Positions 30,088-38,580 of a stretch of DNA of 64,000 bases are shown piece by piece; within the stretch, counting starts at the first letter, position 1, and each line of letters begins with the position of its first letter. The DNA is from an uncultured Acidobacteriia bacterium (GTDB taxonomy: Bacteria; Acidobacteriota; Terriglobia; Bryobacterales; Bryobacteraceae). A program made the translations under genes and the position numbers. The DNA lies in NCBI GenBank assembly GCA_903828455.1, contig CAIKMJ010000080.1:17524-81523 (forward strand), written 5' to 3'. The notes beneath the pieces were generated by a model. It was given only the letters and a program-made list of their open reading frames with translations. It searched no databases and was not told the origin of the DNA.

Positions 30088-31014
30088 ATGGCACGCGCGG
30101 GGCGACAACTCGAACTGAAGGGCGTAATCGCGTCGGCGGTGACGCCGCACCGCGACGGGTCAGAGGACCCGGATTATTCCTCCTGCCTCGACATGCTGGA
30201 CTTTCTGGCGGCGGGCGGGGCGAAGGCGATCTGTCTGCTCGACGGCGTCGGCGAGTTTTTCAACTACGGCTTTGCGGACCGGCAGCGGCTGGTGTATCTG
30301 GCGGCCAAGCGCAGTCGCGTGCCGCTGATGGTGGGTGTTGGACACACCACGCTGGCCGGGGCAGTCCAACTCGCCGAGGAGGCGATCGGGGCCGGCGCGG
30401 ACGGGTTGTTGCTGATGCCGCCCTACTTCTTCGGGTACGAACAGCCGGAGGTGGAGGCGTTCTATCGCGAGTTTGCGGCCGAGACGCGCGAGGCGGTGCC
30501 GCTGCTGATCGCGAATGCCCCGCGGAATGCCACGGGCCTTGCGGTGGACACCGTGCGGCGGTTGCTCGATACGGGGCGATTTGCGGGCGTGAGCGATGCG
30601 AGCGGCGATGCTGCTTATTTCGAAGAGCTGGCAGGGCTGAAACGCGAGCGGGATTTCGCCCTCGTGACGGCCGACGACGCGACCGCGGCGCGGGCGTTGA
30701 GAAGCGGAGCCGACGCGTGGCTGTCGCCTGCCGCATGCGCCGTGCCGGAACTGGCATCGGGATTGGCGGAGGCGATCGCGCGGGGAGAAGAACTCGTGGA
30801 GGCCGAAGCGGCGTTCGATGAATTGATGCACTGGATCGGGCGGTTTCCTGCGCCGGCGGGGATCAAGCGCGCGGTGGAGTTGCGCGGGCAGAAGGCGGGG
30901 CCTCCGCTGGTGCCGCTGTCGCCGGCAACCGGGCAGGCGATGGATGAGTTTGCCGAGTGGTTCCGGGAATGGTTCAAAGCCCGGCAGGCGGGCAGTGGAA
31001 AGGCGGGCCGGTAG
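30088..31014 (+). CDS. DapA/NAL-superfamily TIM barrel lacking the catalytic Lys and Tyr
   Basis: The 308-residue protein has the length and barrel pattern of dihydrodipicolinate-synthase-like aldolases: GVIASAVTPHRDG, a substrate loop LLDGVGEFF where GTTGE would stand, VGVGHTTLAGAV, LLLMPPYFFGY. The Schiff-base lysine is missing: the usual G-[IVL]-K-D-x-S-G-[DN] reads GVSDASGD, with Ser169 at the lysine position. The Tyr of YNxP is also replaced (IANAP, Ala142). Class I aldolase chemistry therefore looks impossible, which suggests a pseudoenzyme or different chemistry. The next gene, a PLP decarboxylase, starts immediately after the TAG, so the two are probably co-translated. Confidence 0.85.
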   Translation: MARAGRQLELKGVIASAVTPHRDGSEDPDYSSCLDMLDFLAAGGAKAICLLDGVGEFFNYGFADRQRLVYLAAKRSRVPLMVGVGHTTLAGAVQLAEEAIGAGADGLLLMPPYFFGYEQPEVEAFYREFAAETREAVPLLIANAPRNATGLAVDTVRRLLDTGRFAGVSDASGDAAYFEELAGLKRERDFALVTADDATAARALRSGADAWLSPAACAVPELASGLAEAIARGEELVEAEAAFDELMHWIGRFPAPAGIKRAVELRGQKAGPPLVPLSPATGQAMDEFAEWFREWFKARQAGSGKAGR

Positions 31015-32394
31015 GTGGAAGAGTTTCGCGAATGGGGCCACAGGCTCGTCGACTGGGTGGCCGATTACTTGCAAAATGCCGGCGAGCGCCCGGTGCTGCA
31101 TTCGGTACGGCCCAATGACATCGTCAACGCGCTGCCGGCGCGCGGGCCGGAGCAGGGCGAACCGATGGAGCGCATCTGGGCCGACTTTGAGAAGATCGTT
31201 CTGCCCGGCGTGACGCACTGGAATCACCCGAATTTTCTGGCGTACTTTGCCAATACGTCGGCGCCGCCCGCCATTCTGGCGGAGTTCGTGGCGGCGGCGC
31301 TGAATGCGAACGGCATTCTGTGGAAGACTTCGCCGGCAGTGACGGAACTCGAAGTCGTTACGCTGCGCTGGCTGCTCGACTGGCTCGGACTTCCCGCCGA
31401 ATGGTTCGGCATGATTCTGGATACGGCGTCGACCAGCACGCTGCATGCGCTGGCGGCGGCGCGCGTGCATGTGGCGCCGGAGACGCGCGACGCCGGGGCC
31501 CCGCCGAACCTGGTGGTGTACTGCTCCGATCAGGCGCATTCTTCCGTGGAGAAGGGCGCGATGGCGCTGGGCTTCGGACGGCGGCAGGTACGGCTTATCG
31601 CGTCGGACGAAGCATTTCGCATGCGCGCGGATGCGCTGCAGGAGACGATCCGGCGGGATCGCGCGGCGGGGCTGCTGCCGTGCTGCGTCGTGGCGACGGT
31701 GGGGACGACCTCGACGACGAGCGTGGATCCGGTGCGCGCGATTGCCGAGGTGGCCGAGCGCGAGGGGCTGTGGCTGCACGTGGATGCGGCCTACGCGGGG
31801 TCCGCGGCGGTGGCGCCGGAGCTGCGCTGGCTGCTCGATGGCTGCGAGCGGGCCGATTCGCTGGTCTTCAATCCGCACAAATGGCTGATGGTGCCGGTGG
31901 ACTGCAGCGTGCTGTATTCGCGGCATCCGGAAACCCTGCAGCGAGCGTTTTCCCTGGTGCCGCCGATCCTGAACACAACCGACGGCGGGCTGAACATGAT
32001 GGATTACGGAGTTCCGCTGGGGCGGCGCTTCCGGTCCCTCAAACTTTGGTTCGTGCTTCGCTACTACGGGCGAGAGGGGCTGGCGCAGGTGATCCGCGAG
32101 CAGGTGGCAATGACGGCGGAGCTGCGGGACCGGATTGCGGCGGATTCGCGCTTTGAAATTTGCGCGCCGTGCAACTTGTCGGTGGTGTGCTTCCGTTTAC
32201 GCGGAACGAACGAAGCCAATTCGCGGTTATTAGAAGCGGTCAACCGCGGCGGGCGCTTCTTCCTGTCGCAGACGGTGCTGGGCGGGCGCGTGGTGCTGCG
32301 GATCGCGGTGGGCAATATGTGGACGAAGCGCGAGACGCTGGACGCGGTTTGGGGAGAGATCGAGCGGCTGGCTCGAACTGCATTTCCTGAATAG
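31015..32394 (+). CDS. Group II pyridoxal-dependent amino-acid decarboxylase
   Basis: This 459-residue PLP enzyme resembles aromatic-L-amino-acid decarboxylases. It shows THWNHPNFLAYFANTSAPPA near the N-terminus, HSSVEKGAMALGF, HVDAAYAGSA with the PLP-pairing Asp, and the Schiff-base lysine in FNPHKWLM. The C-terminal domain is complete and length is normal. GTG at 31015 directly follows the upstream TAG, implying coupling with the DapA-like gene. The family takes Trp, Tyr, DOPA, Phe or related acids; the sequence alone does not fix the substrate. Amine synthesis from an aromatic amino acid is the simplest inference. Confidence 0.9.
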   Translation: MEEFREWGHRLVDWVADYLQNAGERPVLHSVRPNDIVNALPARGPEQGEPMERIWADFEKIVLPGVTHWNHPNFLAYFANTSAPPAILAEFVAAALNANGILWKTSPAVTELEVVTLRWLLDWLGLPAEWFGMILDTASTSTLHALAAARVHVAPETRDAGAPPNLVVYCSDQAHSSVEKGAMALGFGRRQVRLIASDEAFRMRADALQETIRRDRAAGLLPCCVVATVGTTSTTSVDPVRAIAEVAEREGLWLHVDAAYAGSAAVAPELRWLLDGCERADSLVFNPHKWLMVPVDCSVLYSRHPETLQRAFSLVPPILNTTDGGLNMMDYGVPLGRRFRSLKLWFVLRYYGREGLAQVIREQVAMTAELRDRIAADSRFEICAPCNLSVVCFRLRGTNEANSRLLEAVNRGGRFFLSQTVLGGRVVLRIAVGNMWTKRETLDAVWGEIERLARTAFPE

Positions 32395-32453
32395 TAAGCG
32401 AGTCCCGGGAAAAGTTCGACGCCATTTCCGGGCCCGAATGCTCATCTATCGCT

Positions 32454-32471
32454 GCCTGGCTGAAACCAGGC
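32454..32471. terminator. Short stem-loop between convergent genes
   Basis: GCCTGG (32454-32459) and CCAGGC (32466-32471) form a perfect 6-bp stem with a six-base loop between the decarboxylase and the convergent PIN-domain toxin. There is no T-run on either side, so termination is possible but unproven. Confidence 0.3.
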
Positions 32472-32514
32472 GCACCCGGATGATAGTGTTTCCCATAGCG
32501 CTCGGCGGGCGCCG

Positions 32515-32904
32515 CTATCGAACCACTCGTACGGTGTCCGACGCGTAGTTCGGAATCGCGCCGTCCGTGGTCACGAGGGTCATGTCTTCCGCGATCGACT
32601 GGGCGATCAAAGCGCGATCGAACGGGTCCTGATGGATCGGCGGCAGCGAGGAGATTGCGGCGATGTGTTCGGGGCGAAGCAGCAGCGGTCGCAACCCGAG
32701 GGCATCGAGCGAATGAGTGAACCATTGCCGCGGATCGCCTACGTCAATCATTCCTTTCGTGGATTTGATGGTGACTTCCCAGTAAACGACCACACTCAGG
32801 AATGCCGGCCCCTTCTCGATTGCCGCTTTCACCGGCGCGGAAAGGAGTTCCGGTGTACTCATCGCGAGCAGCGCGACGTTTGTATCGAGTAAGTAGCCTT
32901 TCAA
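32515..32904 (-). CDS. PIN-domain toxin, VapC-like
   Basis: A 129-residue PIN-fold ribonuclease. It begins KGYLLDTNVALLAM (first acidic residue of the metal site), continues with Glu in VYWEVTIKS and closes with DPFDRALIAQSIAEDMTLVTTD, which provides the remaining acidic residues. VapC toxins cut specific RNAs and are held inactive by their antitoxin. The TTG at 32904 is chosen because toxins of this type begin directly at the first strand and a GGTGG lies 4 bases upstream; a GTG at 32925 is the alternative and overlaps the antitoxin stop. It lies 10 bases behind the antitoxin gene. Confidence 0.85.
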   Translation of the reverse strand: MKGYLLDTNVALLAMSTPELLSAPVKAAIEKGPAFLSVVVYWEVTIKSTKGMIDVGDPRQWFTHSLDALGLRPLLLRPEHIAAISSLPPIHQDPFDRALIAQSIAEDMTLVTTDGAIPNYASDTVRVVR

Positions 32905-32914
32905 GATCCACCCG

Positions 32915-33145
32915 TCAGAATCCACCCGAAAGAAATGTATCGACGTCAATCGGTTGATCCCAGCCGGGCTTGAGATGGATTCGTCCGCGCATCGTTCCGA
33001 AGCGGACAGACCGGCCCTCGGGTGGCGGCGGGACGAGTCGCGCAACGGGCTTGCCGTTACGCGTGATGAGGACATCTTCGCCGGCTTCGACGGACCGAAG
33101 CAGTTCGGAGAGATGGTTTTTGGCGTCGGCGACGGAGACATCCAT
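32915..33145 (-). CDS. Phd/YefM-type antitoxin (VapB partner)
   Basis: A 76-residue antitoxin. Its N-terminus (MDVSVADAKNHLSELLRSVE, then ITRNGKPVARLVP) is the Phd/YefM DNA-binding fold: a strand, a helix with AKxxLSELL, and the turn with NGKPVA. The C-terminal tail from about residue 42 would wrap the toxin. The gene is first in the toxin-antitoxin pair, and antitoxins of this kind usually repress their own promoter together with the toxin. A TATAAT hexamer lies 7 bases upstream of the ATG. Confidence 0.88.
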   Translation of the reverse strand: MDVSVADAKNHLSELLRSVEAGEDVLITRNGKPVARLVPPPPEGRSVRFGTMRGRIHLKPGWDQPIDVDTFLSGGF

Positions 33146-33152
33146 AACTTTG

Positions 33153-33158
33153 ATTATA
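33153..33158 (-). promoter_or_regulatory. Putative -10 hexamer of the toxin-antitoxin operon
   Basis: Perfect TATAAT on the minus strand, 7 bases upstream of the antitoxin ATG, with no Shine-Dalgarno between. It implies a leaderless or nearly leaderless transcript. Confidence 0.45.
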
Positions 33159-33415
33159 GCCAGAAAAAATAGCCAACTCGGGTGGCTCGCTCAAAGCGCC
33201 ATGATGAGCGTGGTTCCGGCCGCGGGTCGTGGCCCTGGTAATATAGTCGGCCTCGTCTGGGATGTCGAGGGTGGAGCGCACAAGCGCATGTTAGTACAAG
33301 AGCATAGAGGATCGGCGCGCCAGTCGGTGCGGCCATTTGGTAAGATTACCTGAGTCTGATTCTATCAAGTCAATAAATATTTTCCCTGTCATATCAATCG
33401 CTTGCGCTCTGTTGT

Positions 33416-33442
33416 CTGGCACTCGCCCGGGGAGTGTGCTAA
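33416..33442. promoter_or_regulatory. CIRCE-like HrcA operator upstream of groESL
   Basis: The sequence CTGGCACTC - 9 bases - GTGTGCTAA matches the CIRCE consensus TTAGCACTC-N9-GAGTGCTAA at 15 of 18 arm positions with exact spacing. It lies 113 bp upstream of groES. HrcA represses groESL through this element in many bacteria; the gene for HrcA is not in the window. Confidence 0.7.
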
Positions 33443-33555
33443 TAATGGTCGTGGGAAGGGCTGCGGTCGTCCGCAGTATTCCCAAATTGGGCTCGGCCCC
33501 TAAGATTTCACAAGTTTACCGATTCTCAACTCAACCTATTTGGAGGTTCAACGTA

Positions 33556-33876
33556 ATGAACATTCGTCCGCTCTATGACCGCATCGTGGTCAAGCGTCTC
33601 GACAACGAAGCTGAAAAGACCAGTGGTGGGCTTTTCATCCCCGACAGTGCAAAAGAAAAGCCGCAGGAAGGCCTCGTCGTCTCCGTCGGCAAGGGCAAGC
33701 GCCTCGAAGACGGTAAGGTTGTGGCGCTCGACGTTGCGCCCGGCGACAAGATCCTGTTCGGCAAGTACTCCGGCAGCGAAATCAAGCTGGACGGAGAAGA
33801 GTTCCTGATCATGCGTGAGGATGAAGTCCTCGGCATCCTCGACAGCAAGCCCGCGGCCGCCAAAAAGGCCAGCTAG
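33556..33876 (+). CDS. groES: Co-chaperonin GroES
   Basis: This 106-residue protein matches GroES along its length: [14 protein letters not shown] at the start, the mobile loop around [17 protein letters not shown], and [21 protein letters not shown] at the end. A short Ala/Lys tail follows. It caps the GroEL folding chamber. A strong ribosome-binding site (TGGAGGT) lies 8 bases before the ATG. The operon is probably heat-inducible through the CIRCE-like operator upstream. groEL follows 37 bp later. Confidence 0.98.
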   Translation: MNIRPLYDRIVVKRLDNEAEKTSGGLFIPDSAKEKPQEGLVVSVGKGKRLEDGKVVALDVAPGDKILFGKYSGSEIKLDGEEFLIMREDEVLGILDSKPAAAKKAS

Positions 33877-33892
33877 TTCAGTCCCTCAGTAA

Positions 33893-35542
<1,650 letters not shown>

Positions 35543-35602
35543 GAAGCCTGCCGGACGGCGCGGCGCTTCGGCGCTGAACCTGTCCGGCAATCCTGTACGA
35601 CG

Positions 35603-35639
35603 AAAGCCGCGGCCCCCGCAAGGGTGTCGCGGCTTTTTT
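35603..35639 (+). terminator. Intrinsic terminator of groESL
   Basis: A perfect 9-bp stem (AAAGCCGCG at 35603-35611, CGCGGCTTT at 35628-35636) is followed by a T-run to 35639. It begins about 60 bp after the groEL stop. Confidence 0.9.
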
Positions 35640-35666
35640 ACGTCAGAGCATTTTGTATCAGAGCTT

Positions 35667-36299
35667 CTAATGTCCGAACCAGGGCACCAACGAATTGGCT
35701 TCGTTTTTTCCGCGCGCCAGGTCGTGACCTGCCCCCGGTACCGTGCGGAGCTCCGTTCGTGCCTCGATCAGACTCAACGCGGCGCGCATTTCTTCGGGCG
35801 AGCCGAACGGATCCTTTGTGCCATGCACGAACAGGGCCGGCGTCCGCAGGGCGGGGAAGTGAGCCGTACGGAGTTGCTCCGGCCTCTTCGGTGGGTGCAG
35901 CGGGTAGGAGAGCAACAACAGGGCATCGGCGAGCCCCGGGGCTTCGGCGGCGAGGATAGTCGCCTGACGCCCTCCATACGAGTGACCGCCGAGCACGACT
36001 TTGCTCGCCCCGCGGCTGCGCATCATCGCGACGGCCTCGCGGAGTCCTTCACGATCCTGCGCGGCCGCCGAGGGGTGCGGAGGACCGGACGGTCGCTTTT
36101 GGCGAAATGGCAGGTCGCAGCGGAGCACCGTCCATCCGGCGGCGCAAAATGCGTCGGCGACGCCCACCAGCAGGAGCGCGGCGGCGTTGCTGCCGGCGCC
36201 GTGAGTGAGGACGAGGGCCTCGCCGGTGGCCTCGGCGGGTTCATGGAGGAAACCGCTCACGGAGCCCTCCCCAACCGTCACGAGTTGTTTTTCAAGCAA
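35667..36299 (-). CDS. Alpha/beta-hydrolase, KANL3/Tex30-like
   Basis: A 210-residue single-domain hydrolase without signal peptide. The triad is visible: Ser in GGHSYGG, Asp in HGTKDPFG and His in GAGHDLARG. The order LTHGAGSN, then RCDLPFRQKRPSGPP, then the nucleophile elbow is the pattern of the KANL3/Tex30 (dienelactone-hydrolase-related) group. The start is probably TTG at 36299, since AGGA lies 7 bases upstream; a GTG seven codons in is the alternative. Function and substrate are unknown. It is convergent with groEL and divergent from the outer-membrane protein gene. Confidence 0.8.
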   Translation of the reverse strand: MLEKQLVTVGEGSVSGFLHEPAEATGEALVLTHGAGSNAAALLLVGVADAFCAAGWTVLRCDLPFRQKRPSGPPHPSAAAQDREGLREAVAMMRSRGASKVVLGGHSYGGRQATILAAEAPGLADALLLLSYPLHPPKRPEQLRTAHFPALRTPALFVHGTKDPFGSPEEMRAALSLIEARTELRTVPGAGHDLARGKNEANSLVPWFGH

Positions 36300-36334
36300 A
36301 CTTCAGTCCTTCTGTATAAAATAGTGCAGCCGCA

Positions 36335-37108
36335 ATGAAACTCGAAATCTCTCTTTTGGGACTGGTGGCGCTTGGCCTGCTCGCCGCGCCGGTGATGAGC
36401 TTCGCTCAGACGGATGAGATCCAGGTGTACGACGCCGCCATCGCCGATAAAGGCAAGGCCAATCTCATGATCCACAGCAACTTTACCCCGCGCGGACAGA
36501 AGGAGCCGTCGTTTCCCGGCGCCGTGCAGTCCAACCATACCTTTGTCGGTGTGGCGGAGTGGGCTTACGGGGTGACGGACTGGTTTGAACAGGGACTGTA
36601 TCTGCCGCTTTACAGCTTTTCGCCCAACGACGGCGCGACGTATAACGGCTTCAAGCTGCGCTCCCTGTTCGTCACGCCGCACGCCGATGAGCGGAAGTTT
36701 TTCTACGGCGTGAACTTTGAATTCAGCGTGAACCAGAAGCAGTGGGACTCGCGGCGAATCACCTCGGAAGTGCGGCCTATCGTGGGCTGGCATCTGAAGC
36801 CTGTCGATATCATCGTTAATCCGATCATGGACACGTCGTACACCGGCGGATTCCGGGGCCTCGACTTCGCGCCCGCTATGCGCGTCGCCTGGGGAGTGTC
36901 GGAAAAGTGGAAAGTGGCTGCAGAGCATTATGCCGACTACGGCCAGTTCCGCGACATCCACGGCGCGAGCGAGCAGACGCACCAGATCTGGGCCGTGGTC
37001 AATCATGAGGGCAAGACCATCAACGTCGAGACGGGAATCGGCTTCGGGTTGACGGCGGCGTCCGACAAAGTAACGCTGAAGCTGATGCTGTCGCGGGATC
37101 TGAACTAA
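36335..37108 (+). CDS. Predicted outer-membrane beta-barrel protein
   Basis: A signal peptide (residues 1-25, ending SFAQ) is followed by about 230 residues of short amphipathic strands alternating aromatic and polar residues (for example FFYGVNFEFSVNQKQW, DIIVNPIMDTSY, KWKVAAEHYADYG), as in small outer-membrane barrels. The final strand ends VTLKLMLSRDLN and not in the usual Phe. I do not recognise a named family. A TATAAA hexamer 14 bases upstream of the ATG is a likely -10. The following xdhC-like gene seems to have its own promoter. Confidence 0.65.
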   Translation: MKLEISLLGLVALGLLAAPVMSFAQTDEIQVYDAAIADKGKANLMIHSNFTPRGQKEPSFPGAVQSNHTFVGVAEWAYGVTDWFEQGLYLPLYSFSPNDGATYNGFKLRSLFVTPHADERKFFYGVNFEFSVNQKQWDSRRITSEVRPIVGWHLKPVDIIVNPIMDTSYTGGFRGLDFAPAMRVAWGVSEKWKVAAEHYADYGQFRDIHGASEQTHQIWAVVNHEGKTINVETGIGFGLTAASDKVTLKLMLSRDLN

Positions 37109-37126
37109 TACAGGCCCGGTTCCCGA

Positions 37127-37132
37127 TATAAT
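37127..37132 (+). promoter_or_regulatory. Putative -10 hexamer of the xdhC operon
   Basis: Perfect TATAAT, 9 bases before the ATG at 37142, with no Shine-Dalgarno between. This points to a nearly leaderless mRNA. Confidence 0.4.
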
Positions 37133-37141
37133 CAGGTTGTA

Positions 37142-37978
37142 ATGGATGTTTTCGACGAACTGACGCGGCTGCGCAACGACGGGCAAAAGTGCGCGCTGGC
37201 GACGATTGTGCAGGTACGCGGCTCGATTCCGAGCTTTGAAAGCGCCAAGCTGCTGGTGCGCGAAGACGGGTCGATGGTGGGTACTATCGGCGGCGGTTGC
37301 GTGGAAGCGGAAGTGTGGAATGCGGCGCGCGAGGTGATTGCGACGGAAAAGCCGCGGCACATGTCGTTCAACCTGGGGCAGGATGCGGCGTACGATAACG
37401 GGCTCATCTGTGGAGGCCAACTGGACGTGTTCGTGGAGTGCATCTCACCGCAGCCGGCCGCGATGATCTTCGGCGGCGGCCACATTTCGAAGAGCCTGGC
37501 GAAGGTGCTGGATCTGGCGGGCTTCCGCGTGTCGGTGATCGACGATCGCGAGGCGTTTGCAAATCGCGAACGTTTTCCCGAAGCCGCCGAAGTGCATGCC
37601 GAAGACTACGAGGCCGTGTTTCCGAAGCTGAACGTGAACGAATCCACTTACATTGTGATCGTGACGCGCGGCCATCGCGACGACATGCGGGTTTTGAAAT
37701 GGGCGGTGACCACGCGGGCCCGCTACATATCGATGATTGGCAGCAAACGGAAAGTGATTTCGGTGATCAAAGAGCTGGAAAAAGAAGGTACGCCCAAAGA
37801 GGCATTCGAGCGGGTGTACGCGCCGATGGGCTTCGAGATCGGGGCAATTACGCCGGAAGAGATTGCGATTTCGGTGGGGGCCGAGATGGTGGCGATGCGG
37901 CGGATTCCGGAAGGCGGGTGGCGCACGCTGTCGAAGTCGGTGTTCGCCGATGAGCACCTGAGCGCCCACCTGAAGTGA
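37142..37978 (+). CDS. XdhC/CoxI-family molybdenum-cofactor insertion protein
   Basis: The 278-residue protein has the two XdhC parts. The N-terminal XdhC/CoxI region includes ATIVQVRGSIPSFESAKLLV and GTIGGGCVEAEVW, and the C-terminal Rossmann-like domain has MIFGGGHISKSLA. The Cys in ICGGQLDVFVE is typical. XdhC proteins bind and sulfurate molybdenum cofactor for xanthine-dehydrogenase-type enzymes. The cofactor nucleotidyltransferase gene overlaps its stop by 4 bp. No molybdenum hydroxylase subunits are in the window, so the client must be elsewhere. Confidence 0.92.
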   Translation: MDVFDELTRLRNDGQKCALATIVQVRGSIPSFESAKLLVREDGSMVGTIGGGCVEAEVWNAAREVIATEKPRHMSFNLGQDAAYDNGLICGGQLDVFVECISPQPAAMIFGGGHISKSLAKVLDLAGFRVSVIDDREAFANRERFPEAAEVHAEDYEAVFPKLNVNESTYIVIVTRGHRDDMRVLKWAVTTRARYISMIGSKRKVISVIKELEKEGTPKEAFERVYAPMGFEIGAITPEEIAISVGAEMVAMRRIPEGGWRTLSKSVFADEHLSAHLK

Positions 37979-38580
37979 GCAGCACAGAGTTGAAGGCTGC
38001 GGGGATCATTCTGGCGGCAGGTGAATCGCGGCGCATGGGGCGCCCGAAGGCGCTGTTGCCATTCCGTGAAGGGACGTTTGTTTCCGAGATCGCGGCCGTG
38101 CTCGGCGAGCAGTGTACGCCGGTGATCGCGGTATTCGGATTCGACGCCGCGCGGGTCATCCGGCAGGCCAAGGGCCCGTTCACGAGGGTGGAAAATCCCG
38201 ACTACCGAAAAGGAATGCTGACGTCGCTGCAGGCAGGTCTGCGGGCGGTGCCGGCGGATTGCGACGCCGTCATGTTCACGCTGGTGGATCATCCGGCGGT
38301 TGAGTCCTCCACGGTGGCGGCATTGTACGGAGCGGCGGCGCGCTCCGATGCGCCCATTGTCATTCCGCGGCGGCAGGGCAGGCGCGGGCATCCGGTGCTG
38401 ATCCGGCGCGCGATTGTGGCGGAGTTCCTCGCCGAACCCGCCGAACACATGGTTCGCGATGTGATCGACCGTCACGCCGCGGAGATTCTCTACCTTGAAG
38501 TGGAGGACAGCGGAATTTCCGACGACATCGATACGCCGGAATTGTATGAGCAATTGCTGGCGCGCGAGGCCGGCCAATAA
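37975..38580 (+). CDS. MocA/MobA-like molybdopterin nucleotidyltransferase
   Basis: A 201-residue NTP transferase with the family opening GIILAAGESRRMGRPKALLP (nucleotide-binding loop and the conserved Lys) and the acidic metal motif in FTLVDHPAV. RRQGRRGHPVLIRR and the C-terminal DDIDTPELYEQL complete the pattern. Such enzymes add CMP or GMP to molybdopterin. It starts with GTG at 37975, overlapping the xdhC stop. The pair matches the known coupling of XdhC with MocA. A downstream AsmA-like gene begins right at its stop codon. Confidence 0.88.
   Translation: MSSTELKAAGIILAAGESRRMGRPKALLPFREGTFVSEIAAVLGEQCTPVIAVFGFDAARVIRQAKGPFTRVENPDYRKGMLTSLQAGLRAVPADCDAVMFTLVDHPAVESSTVAALYGAAARSDAPIVIPRRQGRRGHPVLIRRAIVAEFLAEPAEHMVRDVIDRHAAEILYLEVEDSGISDDIDTPELYEQLLAREAGQ

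Larger units (their letters stand above)
33146..33555. other. 410-bp region between the antitoxin gene and groES
   Basis: It holds the toxin-antitoxin promoter at its left end and the CIRCE-like groES control region (33416-33442). The middle shows no convincing gene. One minus-strand stretch starting at 33281 reads MRSTLDIPDEADYI, which recalls the start of ribbon-helix-helix VapB antitoxins (MRTTLxIDDxx) but loses the pattern after about ten residues, so it could be a decayed antitoxin fragment or chance. Confidence 0.5.
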
